The notes under the pieces are model-generated. The model was not told the origin of the DNA. It saw only the letters and a list, made by a program, of their open reading frames with translations, and ran no database searches. The translations under genes and the position numbers were made by a program. A stretch of DNA of 64,000 bases, taken from assembly GCA_036874045.1 (NCBI GenBank), contig CM072336.1:3244001-3308000 (forward strand). The letters are read 5' to 3'. Every line of letters starts with the position of its first letter. Position 1 is the first letter of the stretch. Shown in pieces: positions 49,560-60,761 of the stretch. Source of the DNA: Cymodocea nodosa (Eukaryota > Streptophyta > Magnoliopsida > Alismatales > Cymodoceaceae).

Positions 49560-50060
49560 ACGATCTCATCAGTGTAGGGAGACGAGGAGTGCGAAGATTA
49601 CCGACAATGGAAGCTAGTTTGTTATCTGAACAAATTATCAAAAAATTCTGGTATCGGAAGCCATCTGCACGTCGCACCCAATCTCAAAGAGCGCGTCTCC
49701 CTCGGTCGTTGTACAGGAATGGGCCGCATTCCTCGGTCTCCCCGCTGTTCGCAAGGACCGGCACAATCGAAACAGCAAAATTCCTCTCAATGGGTTCAGA
49801 AACCACATATCCGCTCAGAGGAAAGTCCTTCGCCCTTCAAATCATGTTTTTCCCCCGCGGAAAAAAACAGGCGTTCGTACGAGAAGCTAGGAAGGATGCG
49901 TCCATCGCTTGCAAGGATCCAAGCTTTTCTCCATGCCAAGGGTATGGGATTTAGATATGGACGACGATGGAAGCTTGGTACAGCCGCGAAGGCTGGTCGG
50001 TAGTGGGAAAGGTAAAGGTAGCTGGTGGCGGCTTGACGGAGACGAATGAAGTAGGGTTTG
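49560..50060 (-). other. candidate minus-strand first exon, unknown product
   Basis: GC-richer island divergent from the DLDG1-like gene. On the minus strand, TATAAA at 50079-50074 and AAACCCTA (telo-box, 50059-50052) make a plausible start near 50046. Downstream, one minus frame is open without an early ATG for about 70 codons (for example WRKAWILASDGRILPSFSYE), and a plus-strand frame (49719-50003) is open across the same bases. Neither matches a family I know. It may be a 5' UTR exon, a non-coding RNA, or a decayed gene; the downstream exons were not identified. Confidence 0.3.
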
Positions 50061-50080
50061 GTGGAGGGCTCAATTTATAC
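50052..50080 (-). promoter_or_regulatory. minus-strand TATA and telo-box pair
   Basis: TATAAATT on the minus strand at 50079-50072 lies about 15-25 bp before AAACCCTA at 50059-50052. Together with the plus-strand TATA at 50313 this makes a 230-bp divergent promoter arrangement. Confidence 0.4.
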
Positions 50081-50312
50081 GGTTGCCAACGTGGAGAAGT
50101 GTGTTTACATACTTTATAAGAGGAATCCTTGCTTCTTCCGTTTATACAGATAATAATTTAATTTACAAACATAAATAATAACTGATAATGTTATCAGAAT
50201 TATTCATGGAAGAACAAGAAACATGACATGTGGCTGTCAAGTCTCGACTGTTAACAAAAGTCAAGCGCCAACGTTGCACAACACCATGATGTTCATGAAT
50301 CTGGGAGAGGAA

Positions 50313-50320
50313 TATAAATA
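50313..50320 (+). promoter_or_regulatory. TATA box of the DLDG1-like gene
   Basis: TATAAATA lies about 80 bp before the first upstream ATG (50393) and 230 bp before the chosen start, placing transcription initiation near 50345. Confidence 0.45.
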
Positions 50321-50392
50321 AGGAATTTATTTCAATTGTATAATTATTAACTCTTTATTCCTAAATTCCTTTTCATATGACGGCAGGGCGAA

Positions 50393-50449
50393 ATGGTTCT
50401 CTTCTCGGCGTTAGGCGACTTGGGTTCTGCGCTCCCGCTGATTATGTAG
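50393..50449 (+). other. upstream open reading frame in the DLDG1-like leader
   Basis: A short frame of 18 codons plus TAG (MVLFSALGDLGSALPLIM) precedes the main frame. A second one (MKDVEFCSCS, 50521-50553) overlaps the chosen start. They could reduce translation from 50544, or mean that the true first exon is spliced differently. Confidence 0.4.
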
Positions 50450-50543
50450 CTCCCAAGTACGTGAACGAGATCCTCAAGGGTTGGATTTTCTGCTGATTAA
50501 GGCGTTTCGAGGGCCTTGGCATGAAAGATGTGGAGTTCTGCTC

Positions 50544-53500
50544 ATGTTCTTAATGAGCACCTTAGCCGTTTTCTGTGGGAATTTTGCGAGTTCAGAGGGG
50601 AATTGGGTCGGGAAGAGGGCTCCTTTTTGCAGTCACATGACGAGTTTCCAGTTGAGGGCTGTTGCTTGTAGGAGGAGGCGGGGGGTTATCCGGTTGTTTG
50701 CTCGTGGGGGGAGTCGAGGAGGAGGTTCCAGGAAGGTGGCTTGGTGGAAAAGACTGTTCCTTGGTGATGATGATGATGATGATGATGGGGACATGGACAT
50801 CGATGGCTTGCTTTCTATGGATGGAAATGGCTTCATCGGGGAAATAAGTGATTCTGATAGGGAGGACGAGGAGGAGACGGGGGATGGAGCAAAGGTCGAG
50901 GAGCGGAAGTTCGAGGCATGGAGGAGGAGGGCAGAGGCGATTACGGAATTAAGGGATGCGCAGGAGGATGCAAGGAACGCCGACAATAGGCATTGGGAGG
51001 ATTGGTTTGAGATTGATTCTGGCTCTAATTCTAATGCCGGTGGTTCATCATGGGACCAGGATTGGGGCGAAAAAGAAGGAAGGTCGAGAGGGGGTATAGA
51101 TGAGCCAGATGATGGTTTTCCAGAAGAAAGTTTAATAAGGTCTTTTCAAGATTTAGTTCTTCGCCAGTACGATGATGAGATGTTGTTTGAGGACCGGGTC
51201 TTCAAGTACGCATCCACAAACTCGGTATGCCATTCACCTACATGTCTTTTTGATAGGGATGCTTGACTTTCAACTTCAATTTATTTAATTTTACTGTTAG
51301 TTGCTAAAAGTAGTACTAGTAACTACCAATTCGCTATCCCAACAAATTATTGGATGGGTCAATAGTAAGATCGGTTGCAAATTGGAAAAGTTGAAATCTA
51401 AGTTTTTAAATTTAGTCTACAAGTTAAACCTGGGGCTTTGAAATCGTTACATAAAATTTTTTGGGAGCTGCAAGGAGAAATATGGTGAATTGGCACTGAT
51501 TGATCTAAAAAGTGAACATTTCTAGGATACTGAGTATCTAAAATTTAAAGAATTTCTTAACTCAGTTTGTATCACATTTTACCGTGTAATCACCTGGAAG
51601 AAATGGATGGGGTATCTTTACCAGGGAACAATTGTTTCACGTGCCTCACATTTCACTGATCATTATCGTCAGAAATGACGACAAGGGTATTCCATTTTCA
51701 CTTATTATTGAAAATTTTCTTGTTTAATGGATAGTGTCAAGTTATTGTTTTATTTCCACTTTCACTGACCATAGATTTATTTTTATTGAGGTATTAAGTT
51801 AATGATACAATGTAACTTTGAAAAAGAATAGTCAAATAAAGATTAAGACATATAACCACTATCACAAAAAATCAATTTAGATTTATGTTAGGTAGATCAA
51901 AATTTAAAGCTATTTATCTATATAAGCAATTAAGTAAAAGTTTAGGGTTATGAAAAAAATCTCTCTATATGGTGTTCGTTGATTTTGAAAAGAAACTTGT
52001 AATAGGGTAAGTGCTTGATTAAAGGTACCCATTCGCTTACAGTGCTATGTACTCGAAAGAAAAGAAATACTACTTGGTTATATTGATATTATGAAATATA
52101 TATACATATAATGGAACACACACACACATATGAAAAATTAGCAACATGGATTAAAATTGTACAAGGAGAGTGGAAAAAGTTTCCAGTGAATGGAGATTTA
52201 CAAGGATCAACTCTAAGTCCTGATCCATTTGTCTTAATCGTGGATTATATAACTATAGAAATTTAAGAAAAAAAACCTTGACATGTGTTTTTATTGATGA
52301 CATGGTCTCAATTGTTGTAAGAATTAGTTCTAAGAATTATGAAAAGATACCACAGAATATAAAGGATTCAGATTGTATTTTTAACATTAATAACTGAAGT
52401 ATACATTTTGCAGTGCTGGGAACAATAATGAAAGGCAAAACATAAAATTGAATGGGCAGGGGATCTCTACAAGTAAAAAGTTAGATATTTAGGATCTATA
52501 ACAAGTAACAATGAATAAATTACAAAGATGTTATTTATAGAATTAAAGTAGGTTGGACGAATTGGAAAAATGCATTAATTGTTATTTGATAAAAGAATAC
52601 CCCAAAATTAAAAAATCCATGAAATGTCTATTCATCTAACTATATGATATAGAATATTAGATTGTTTAACTTGAATATGTGAAAAAATTTAGTTTAATAG
52701 AGTACAAATGTTATAATAGATGAGTGGTATTATTATAATAAGAGATGCATTGAGAAATGATTTCATCTAAAATAGAGTAGGAATTGCATCAAGTGAAGGT
52801 AAAATAAGAGAAAATTATCTTAAATAGTTGGTCATATCCATCGAAGATATATAAATGCACTTGTAAGTAGTAATGAAAGAGAATTAATTAATTTGGGTGA
52901 AACTAAAATAGTAGAGGATCACCAAAAATTACTTGGTTGAAAACAGTGAATAAGAATTAAGATGACACTATTTAATGAAAGATTTAGTGATGGGTAGTAC
53001 TAGATGGAAGTAATGGATTTATGTGGTTAATCTATATTTTTCTTTTTCAAAAATTATATGGATAAATTCAGCTGATACTTAGCTTGATTGTAAGTGTTAA
53101 AAAAGAATATTTTTTGAATTTTTAAACAATGGAACGTGAATAATCTTGCATCATAGATGCATTTTGGCAGAATATAAATTAACTATGCTTAAGTTAAATA
53201 AAAATTTACCACTCAAAAAATTAAAAATGAAATTGGAAATGATTTGCAGGTCAATTGCTGTTTCATACTCTCTCCCCTTTCCAATAGGCACTGTTTTCCA
53301 ATGAATTTATTATTTGAAACGAGAGCAACTGCATCTTCTCTATTACAAGTTCTTTGCCATTACTTATAATTAGTGCTAAGTTTCATTTATATGATGTATC
53401 TTTATTCATAGTTCGTGTTCTTGCTGTTTCATATATTGCAGGCAAAGTTTTTGGCTCTGTTGGTTCTTATACCATGGGCAATGGACTTTGTTGTCCATGA

Positions 53501-56500
53501 CTTTGTTCTAATGCCATTTTTGGACAGGTGAATTCAGCAAAAACCTGTAAATCTTTATATTTTAGTCGTGTTTATGATTTATGACACACTTGATCTTAGT
53601 TACCGAGCATAAATGTCAAACTTCAGTTGTATAACCTAGTTCATTGACTTTTATTTTCATAGAATAGACTGATAGTACTCTCATAAAAGGTCATTGCCTT
53701 ATTGATTATCACTTCTCATTAAAATTAATTAATTCTAATGGTGTTTGTGATTTTTTATCATAAGCATCATGATGGACGTTTGATGTGTTAACTTATGTCA
53801 ATTCATTTTCATTGTTTAATGAAAGGTTTGTAAAACATCAATCTTTTTTAGCACATTGTAAAACATCATCAATACCTTCTTTTGTTGTCTAAGTGACCTG
53901 GGATTTGTGACAGACCCAAGAAATGTCCAAACAAGATTATGTAATTGAGTTTTTAATCTTATGGTGATTATCTTTTTTAAAATCATCCAACATATATGAT
54001 TTGAAGCCATAGAATTTGGAACTTGGTTGTTTTGTTATAGTTTAGCATCTTCATCTTAGGTTTCAATCAATGAAGATGTTTCTCTTCTTGCATTTGTTAA
54101 TTGCTATCCCATAGTCGCATAAAGTTGAAATGCTTAATGTTATAGATATTTAAACATATGATTATTTTATGTCTGAATAGATATGTGAAGACTGTACCAC
54201 TTGCTGCTGAGTTCTTTGACGTGAGAAGATCTCAAAAGTTACAGATGGTAAAAGAACTAAAGCTTGAGAAGGCAAGATATCGCTTTGAGGTAGAGATTGG
54301 TAAATCCCCCCCTGTTTCAGATGACGAGTTTTGGCTGGAGTTAAGGCATAAAGCGTAAGAGAAAATAATTTGAGTTATCACAGAATTTAGACGAATATTT
54401 TACGTTTTAGTTGTTATGTTTCCAAGGAAACCTGTCTTCCTCATATTTCTGCCAAGTGCCAAACACTCGATCTTGGTTTGTTGTAATTGTTTTAGTACTG
54501 ACTGTTTCTGTTGGGTTTTCTTTCAGGATAGAATTAAGGGATGAATGGAGATTAGAGAATCGAAATGCATTTGCCAACATCTGGTCAGATATGGTCTATG
54601 GGGTCACTTTATTTCTTCTCATATATTTCAATCAAAGCAGAGTAAGTTCACTTTGTTTCGTATCACTTCTATTTTGTTGTACTCATAATGCATTACATCT
54701 ATATTATCTGGTTTATTGTCACTTTCAGTTCTTGTGGTAAAATTAGTAGGATATATTTGTGAAAAAGGAATTTTATGATGCAAGGCAGCCAAACAAAAGT
54801 GTTTCTTCCTGATTATTTATTTCGTTAGAGTGTTGGTTTATTCCTTCGTTAGCTGTTTCATTACTAAGATAACAAAGAACAGAAGATGACCCATTCTGGT
54901 TATGGGGATTATAAGTTTACAGCAATGAAAAACCATGAATTGGTAGCCTACATTGAATATAGATCATATTATCATGGGAAAAAGAAGCATTATAAACAAA
55001 TATTCTGTTGTTATCTATCTTTTTCCCGGTCTAGATCAAAATATTGCTAGTTCGTATTGTGCCAGTAAAAGTTTAAATTGCTGCCATTTGTTAAAGAAAC
55101 ATTTTGGTTAACAATTTACTTTGAAACTTTTATGCTTACCATCTCTAATTCCCTTCAGGTTGCACTGCTGAAATTCACAGGTTACAAGCTATTAAATAAT
55201 GTTTCAGATATTGGAAAGGCATTTCTTATTATCCTTATTACTGACATATTCTTGGGGTAAGCGTGTTTGCTACTAGTTATTACAACCATTATTTCTTTAT
55301 TGGATCTTGCTAAATAACACTTCTTGTTTTGGAGAAGCACTTCTTCTGATGATTATCATGTGGTTTTAGCTACTATTTTTGTCTTGATTTGACTCACCCA
55401 ATGGCTAGGTTGAACATATGACAACTCATTATCTATTATAATAAGTCATGGGAAAAGTTGTGGAATTGTACCAAGTATCAACATTTGATTAAAAAGTGAT
55501 GTAAATGCATCTTCTATACCTATCTATACATTCAAAACAGAGTCAAAGAACATTGAATCGATTTTGTGGAAATTGAACAAAAAATTAAAAAACAATTGAA
55601 ACTTTAATCTTATGGTTTAACTAACAACAATTATCTATAATTCCCTTATTCTTGCTTCATAATTATCTATAGTATTGCATATGCTGAACTATTTATGCTG
55701 TTCGCTAGTTTGTATAAAACAAATACTTTGGGAAATCTGGAATCCTAATGGAAGGAGCGGAAATGAGGAAATGACCATACAAATACATTACAAAGGTCAC
55801 AGAGTTTAAGATAATGTGAAGATACTACCGTAGTAATGTATAGCACTCCTGGCAATGTTATGAGGACTCATATACCAAGAATCGGCTACCATGTTAGTTG
55901 GTGATATCCTGAAAAGGAAAAGAGGGAGGGTTTTCTTTAATGATCAAGATATTGCATTGCTAGAATGCAGGTACATGTTACCAGTGGATCTCCTGTATCA
56001 GTTACGCATATTCACAAAGTTTTCTATTATCTGAAGATAAGGTTGCTCTTTTGGTGTTTTAAAAAGACAAGCTAGAGACTAGAGAAGAGTACAAAGTTGT
56101 CTAAAAGGAGCCAATCACAATTAAAACAGCTAGCTACCTTCTTCATTTTCATATGGAAAATAGATTATTAACAGTGAAGAATCTCAACACCTAAATCATA
56201 GGGAGAGCAATTTCAATAAGATGAGTTGGATAAGCTGTCACAACTTGTACCATGCAAGTCTAACAGAAAGGTATGTAGGCTTCTTATCAGAAGATAGATT
56301 CTATGAAAAAGACAACAATAAATCTGAAGGAAATAATGCCTTTTGTTCTTGTTGGGTTTGATGAGAACACTCATCAGATGATGCTTGCGACCTCGTCCAC
56401 ATCGACACCAACATCAAGCTTGATTCCACAAGCTCTTCAAACTCCCAAAGAGAGAGAACTCCAACAGTGGTTCCGTTAGGATTCTCTCTCTCACCTTCCC

Positions 56501-57964
56501 CTACCTTAGCACATGCCCCCACCACAAGATGGCTAATCGGGTCTAGGGAATCCGATTTGTTAGTGGGTCAATGACTCACTAATGCTGGCTAAGGGGTGAT
56601 GGACTGGCTGTTGTCTTATGCACTTTCAATTATTTGTAATAGCTACCCCCGGTTGAAATTGCATGTCCTTGGGTTGAAACATTAGGTATTGCTAGATGAA
56701 ATTCAAGTAATCAACCCAAGTAGTTTTCTCAATTGGTTCTCCATGTCATTGTATGAGTCATTAGGGCACCACCAGTCCATCTCTCCTTAGTGGTTGACAA
56801 AGTTGAACCATGCAAGGGCCTCCCCTTTGAGGTGATAAGAGGTATAGATAACCTTTTGGCAATCAGCGACTCCGCAAAAGAGGAAGTATTGTTGAGCCTT
56901 ATAGATCCATGGTAAGGGGTCACCCAACCCATTGTAGAATAGTAGTTTGATGGGAGGAGGGTAGAAAGGGTCCATTGAAAAATGACCATCGATATCTATC
57001 TACGATTATCGCCCTCCTTGGCTAGTCTCACCCTATTCGAATGTGCAGCTAGTGGACATGTGTGTTGCCAACTCTTTCAGCCTAACATGTGAGACAAGCC
57101 ATTGATCTCCATCTTGAGGTTGCGGCAAACTGACTCGACATGACACTCCAAATCACTACGCAACCCACCCTTGGAGTCTTCCAACAGTTTCTTGAAGGCT
57201 ATCATCTCCTTGGGTTGCATGTTGTCTCCAAAATTGATCGACTCTGATACTAATTGATAAGAACACTCATCAGATGAAGTTTGCGACCTTGTCTACATTG
57301 ACACTAGTGTCCAACTTGATTTCACAAGCCCCCCAAACTCTTAGAGAGAGAGAGCTCCAGTAGTGGTTCTGTTGGGATTCTCTCTCTCACTTTCTCTCAC
57401 CCTAGCACATGTCCCTATCACAAGATGGCTAATTGAGTCTAGGGAACCCGATTAGTTAGTGGGTCAATGACCCACTAATGCTAGCTAAGAGGTGATGGAT
57501 CGGCTATTGTCCAGTCCACCTCCAATTTATCTGTGACATAGTCCAAATTCCAATTCATTCCTAATAATTACTTCCACATTATTCCCTATATTCAAAAGCA
57601 CTCAGATTGATGCATACTCTCAAAATTGCTATGGTATCAATGAAAATAATGCAAGACTTTGACATTAAGACTTGACCAAACGTCTAGCATTGAAAAAATA
57701 CCTATTATTACCAGTAATCATATTGGAAATGTTATGATGTGCAAGGACCATGTTTCTTTCACCATTTCATTGAAGTTATAAAAAAAATTGAAAATGGGAA
57801 TTATATGGATTAGAAATTAAATTATTTTTAAAATGATAGTTCAAATAGACCATTTTTTAAAAATAGTATAAATAAAAAGTGAATAAATATAATTCTTTAT
57901 AAATATACAAGCACAAAAACCATCAAAAAAATTGAATAAATAAATTTTAATTAAATTAAATGTA

Positions 57965-57995
<31 letters not shown>

Positions 57996-58777
57996 ACTAT
58001 TAAAGTGATAAACAACAAAATAATGAACTTCTAACAATGTAAACAATTGAAAAGATGAAAACGGCCCAAAAAGGAAAAACAACAGTTTTTCTTAGAAAAA
58101 TAGGAAAGAAAACCATCAATTTTTCCAAACCATTTTTTCCCATTTATACAAAAATGGATTGAGATAAAATGTTTAAACAGCCTTTTTTGTTTTTTTTACA
58201 ACAATGAACATAACTTGATAATCTTGAAGCCTTTTTGGGATGAGCATGAGATGGTGGAGCGTGAACAAATAAATGGTATTAAATCACCAGTACCAGATGT
58301 TAAAATTCCATCAAAACATAAATACAAACTTACAGTTCTATGGTTGTATGTTTTTGGCGTGTTGCTGCACCGAATAGTATATGGTATTTTTATTTATAGT
58401 GCCATTGCTAGTGGCCTTGCATCTGAAAAATAATCAATCATTGTAGTATTTATTGTGATGTCATATGCGTCAAATTTTGCAGGTATCATTCCGCATCTGG
58501 TTGGGAAGCACTGCTGGATGCACTTTTGGAACGTTATGGATTAGAAGTCGACCAATCCTCAGTTACCATTTTTATCTGCGTAGTTCCAGTTGTCATTGAT
58601 GCATGTGTGAAGCTATGGGTGGGTGTAACTCAAACCCTTATATTTAACAACTTCAAGAAAGGTTGCTAAATCTGACCTTCATCTTCTCTTCCATGTTTTG
58701 TACAACAGTTGTTCAAATTACTACCAAAGCTATCCCCCAACGTGTCAAGCATTTTGCGTGAGATGCAACGACACTAA
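50544..58777 (+). CDS. DLDG1: DLDG1-like chloroplast envelope protein with CemA domain
   Basis: A predicted 452-residue protein. Exons: 50544-51224, 53442-53527, 54181-54354, 54527-54641, 55159-55256, 58483-58618 and 58709-58777, all GT-AG and in phase. It resembles the nuclear-encoded paralogue of chloroplast CemA/Ycf10 and cyanobacterial PcxA; Arabidopsis DLDG1 sits in the inner envelope and influences plastid ion and pH balance and greening. Residues 1 to about 60 look like a transit peptide. An acidic region follows with a GAT-repeat-coded aspartate run (LGDDDDDDDGDMDIDG). Membrane segments are AKFLALLVLIPWAMDFVVHD, MVYGVTLFLLIYF, IGKAFLIILITDIFLG and VTIFICVVPVVIDACVKLW. The CemA block YHSASGWEALLDALLERYG is present. 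The start is uncertain: the frame is open upstream to 50481 without ATG, and at least two short upstream frames (50393-50449, 50521-50553) precede the chosen ATG. Confidence 0.86.
51830..53045 (+). mobile_element. LINE reverse-transcriptase fragment, longest of three
   Basis: In the first intron of the DLDG1-like gene, plus strand. It reads in broken frames ITNNQFRFMLGRS near 51870, VQGEWKKFPVNGDLQGSTLS near 52160-52220, a CVFIDDMVS active-site-type motif near 52290, a degraded YLGSITSN region near 52490, and a tail like those at 8805-9345 and 2415-2595. The order is that of a plant LINE polymerase (NQFGFMPGRS, GLHQGSTLSPYLF, FADD, LGS). Many stops and shifts make it dead. Confidence 0.7.
56359..57538 (-). 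mobile_element. Ty3/gypsy LTR retrotransposon fossil
   Basis: An 1180-bp element in the fifth DLDG1-gene intron (55257-58482), on the opposite strand. Two direct repeats, 56359-56641 and 57255-57538, each about 284 bp, begin on the minus strand TGTCACAG-like and end TTATCA or similar, and stay alignable along their length. Just inside the right repeat the minus strand reads TAGTATCAGAG, a methionine-tRNA-type primer site. Between the repeats a gag remnant survives on the minus strand (DPLPWIYKAQQYF, then YHLKGEALAWF, as in the retrotransposon gag family). No pol is present, so it is a heavily shortened, broken copy. Repeat divergence suggests considerable age. Confidence 0.75.
57965..57990. 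repeat. (AT)n microsatellite
   Basis: About thirteen TA units in the large DLDG1-gene intron. Confidence 0.85.
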
Positions 58778-60727
58778 TGTGATCATTTTTTAAGTGATTC
58801 CTTCAGAGAACCTGCGGTGAATGTTCAGCTTGCATCATTCTGATCTATATTTCGAATTTTGCCCCTTATAGCTTCATTGAGTTATACAGAGCGGTGCTCT
58901 AGACAGAAACTCTAAATGTTGTAATTTGTAAATGCCTTTTTCAGGGTGGAGGGCATTTTATTTCCTTCTTCTCCCAAAGAAAGCATAATGGTTTCTTGGA
59001 CCCAAATCCTAGGAACACATTTAGGGAAACCATCGGTCAATCATTTTTGATATCAGCAATTCCTCTCTATATGTTTTACTCTGTATATATATTTTTCCAT
59101 GTACTTTTGTGATGACCTTGAGTATATCAAAACCAGGAGAGCTGAAACTCAGGAATTTGCGTATTGCAGTGGGGGTTGCGGCAGTGACGCAACTGATGCA
59201 ATAGCTTTCAATTTTCTCAATACTGGAGTCATGAATCATGTATGTGTAATTCATCCAAGAATGTATTCACATGAGTATCATGTTGCGGAATATAATAATA
59301 TCAGGCCAATGTTTCAGAAAAAAAATCTTTTAGGTGTGTACAGGAACTTTTTTAATCCTGGTAATATTTATTCAGTTCACAAAAAGAATCTCAAACAGTA
59401 TGCATTTTTGGATGATGCTTGCAAACTAATCTAGATTGGTGAAGGAAGAGGCCAAGGCACCATGGAAATGAGGCTTTGATTGGTTCATCCACTAGTGTGC
59501 CATGTGCTTGTTATTGGGGTCATTATTATATAATATTTATGATAACAATTTCTTAATATGCAAGTATATCTTATATTGTGTTTATGATGTTGGAAAAATC
59601 TCACGTAAATAAAAATAAAGATAAAATTGAATTCTATATATAATGAATTGTCAAGGAGTTTGCTAGTGTGCTTGTAATATTAGGAATTTAGCTAGAAACA
59701 AGGTAGGTAATAAACGAAATCTTGACCCATTATAAGATTGATATAGATGAATTCAAAAAGAATTACCGAAAAAATGTACTATGGTAGGGATTCTGATTCT
59801 CTTGTCTTTATTCTTTACTTGCTGTAGGCTTATCTAACAAATTGCTGTTAATGTTCTTGTGCATGAAGACGATTATTTTGATTGTGATTATTGAGGTTTA
59901 GAAATCTTAAATCAACAAGTTCTCCATGGGAGTGGTAGAGAAACCTTCACGGTTCCAACGCTGTCATATTCAATGTACAAAACCAAACATCACTTCACTT
60001 GAAAATGCTCTCTTTCTCAGTAGCTTTACTTCAAAACTATTGACCGTGCCTCACATTTTTCCAAGTTCTGAATGTGGTTGCTATATTTTTTAGATTAATG
60101 ATTAATATACAAATGTTACTAACCTTCACATTGGACAACGAGCCAACATTTGAATTGAATCTTTTATAGATGAGCTAATTGGTATTGTACATTCTATATT
60201 TATGGCTGTTAATACACAAAAATATTCTAGTGCCATGACTAGGAGCGTTCCTGTTGCTCTCACACATGCATGAGTTTTAATTCCTCGTACACATGAGGGG
60301 GAACATCAGACCTATAAGCCTGCTCACAATATCATGCAGAATGAGATCCGCTGTGGTTATTCATACATGACAGACATTATCATTCAGAATGAGATCTGCT
60401 AGGGATAAACAACCAACAAGATGCCTCATCTGTCTTAGATGTAATACATTACAATTTCTTGAAGATATCTCTTGAGCAATACTCCCAAGATGGTACCAGT
60501 TTGCATACACTAGTTGTTAAGTTCTCTGTGGACCAACGTAAGCTGACATTAATGCTACCCAAATCGGGATTACATTTTGAAGTAAAGAAGAACCAGGCTC
60601 ACACAACAATGCATGAGCGCCTGAACTCTCACAATCAGAGAAACCAAAAACCTGAAATTTTAACTGAGAAGACAACTACTCACAGGTTTCTTCTATTCTC
60701 CTTTCACTCAAATAGATATGTTTTTTC

Positions 60728-60758
<31 letters not shown>

Positions 60759-60761
60759 TTT
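58778..60761. other. converging 3' flanks of the DLDG1-like gene and the kinase gene
   Basis: The DLDG1-like 3' UTR probably extends past 58950. The frame at 59099-59434 is open but has no recognised domain. A (CTTT)n run at 60728-60760 directly abuts the kinase stop codon. The rest is AT-rich with no further gene. Confidence 0.45.
60728..60760. repeat. (CTTT)n microsatellite at the kinase stop
   Basis: About eight CTTT units lie immediately after the kinase stop codon on the minus strand, where they read as AAAG in the 3' UTR. Confidence 0.8.

Noticed and set aside
59099-59434. 111-codon plus-strand frame after the DLDG1-like gene
   Set aside because: No domain, and it lies in the probable 3' UTR and spacer; kept only as unexplained sequence.
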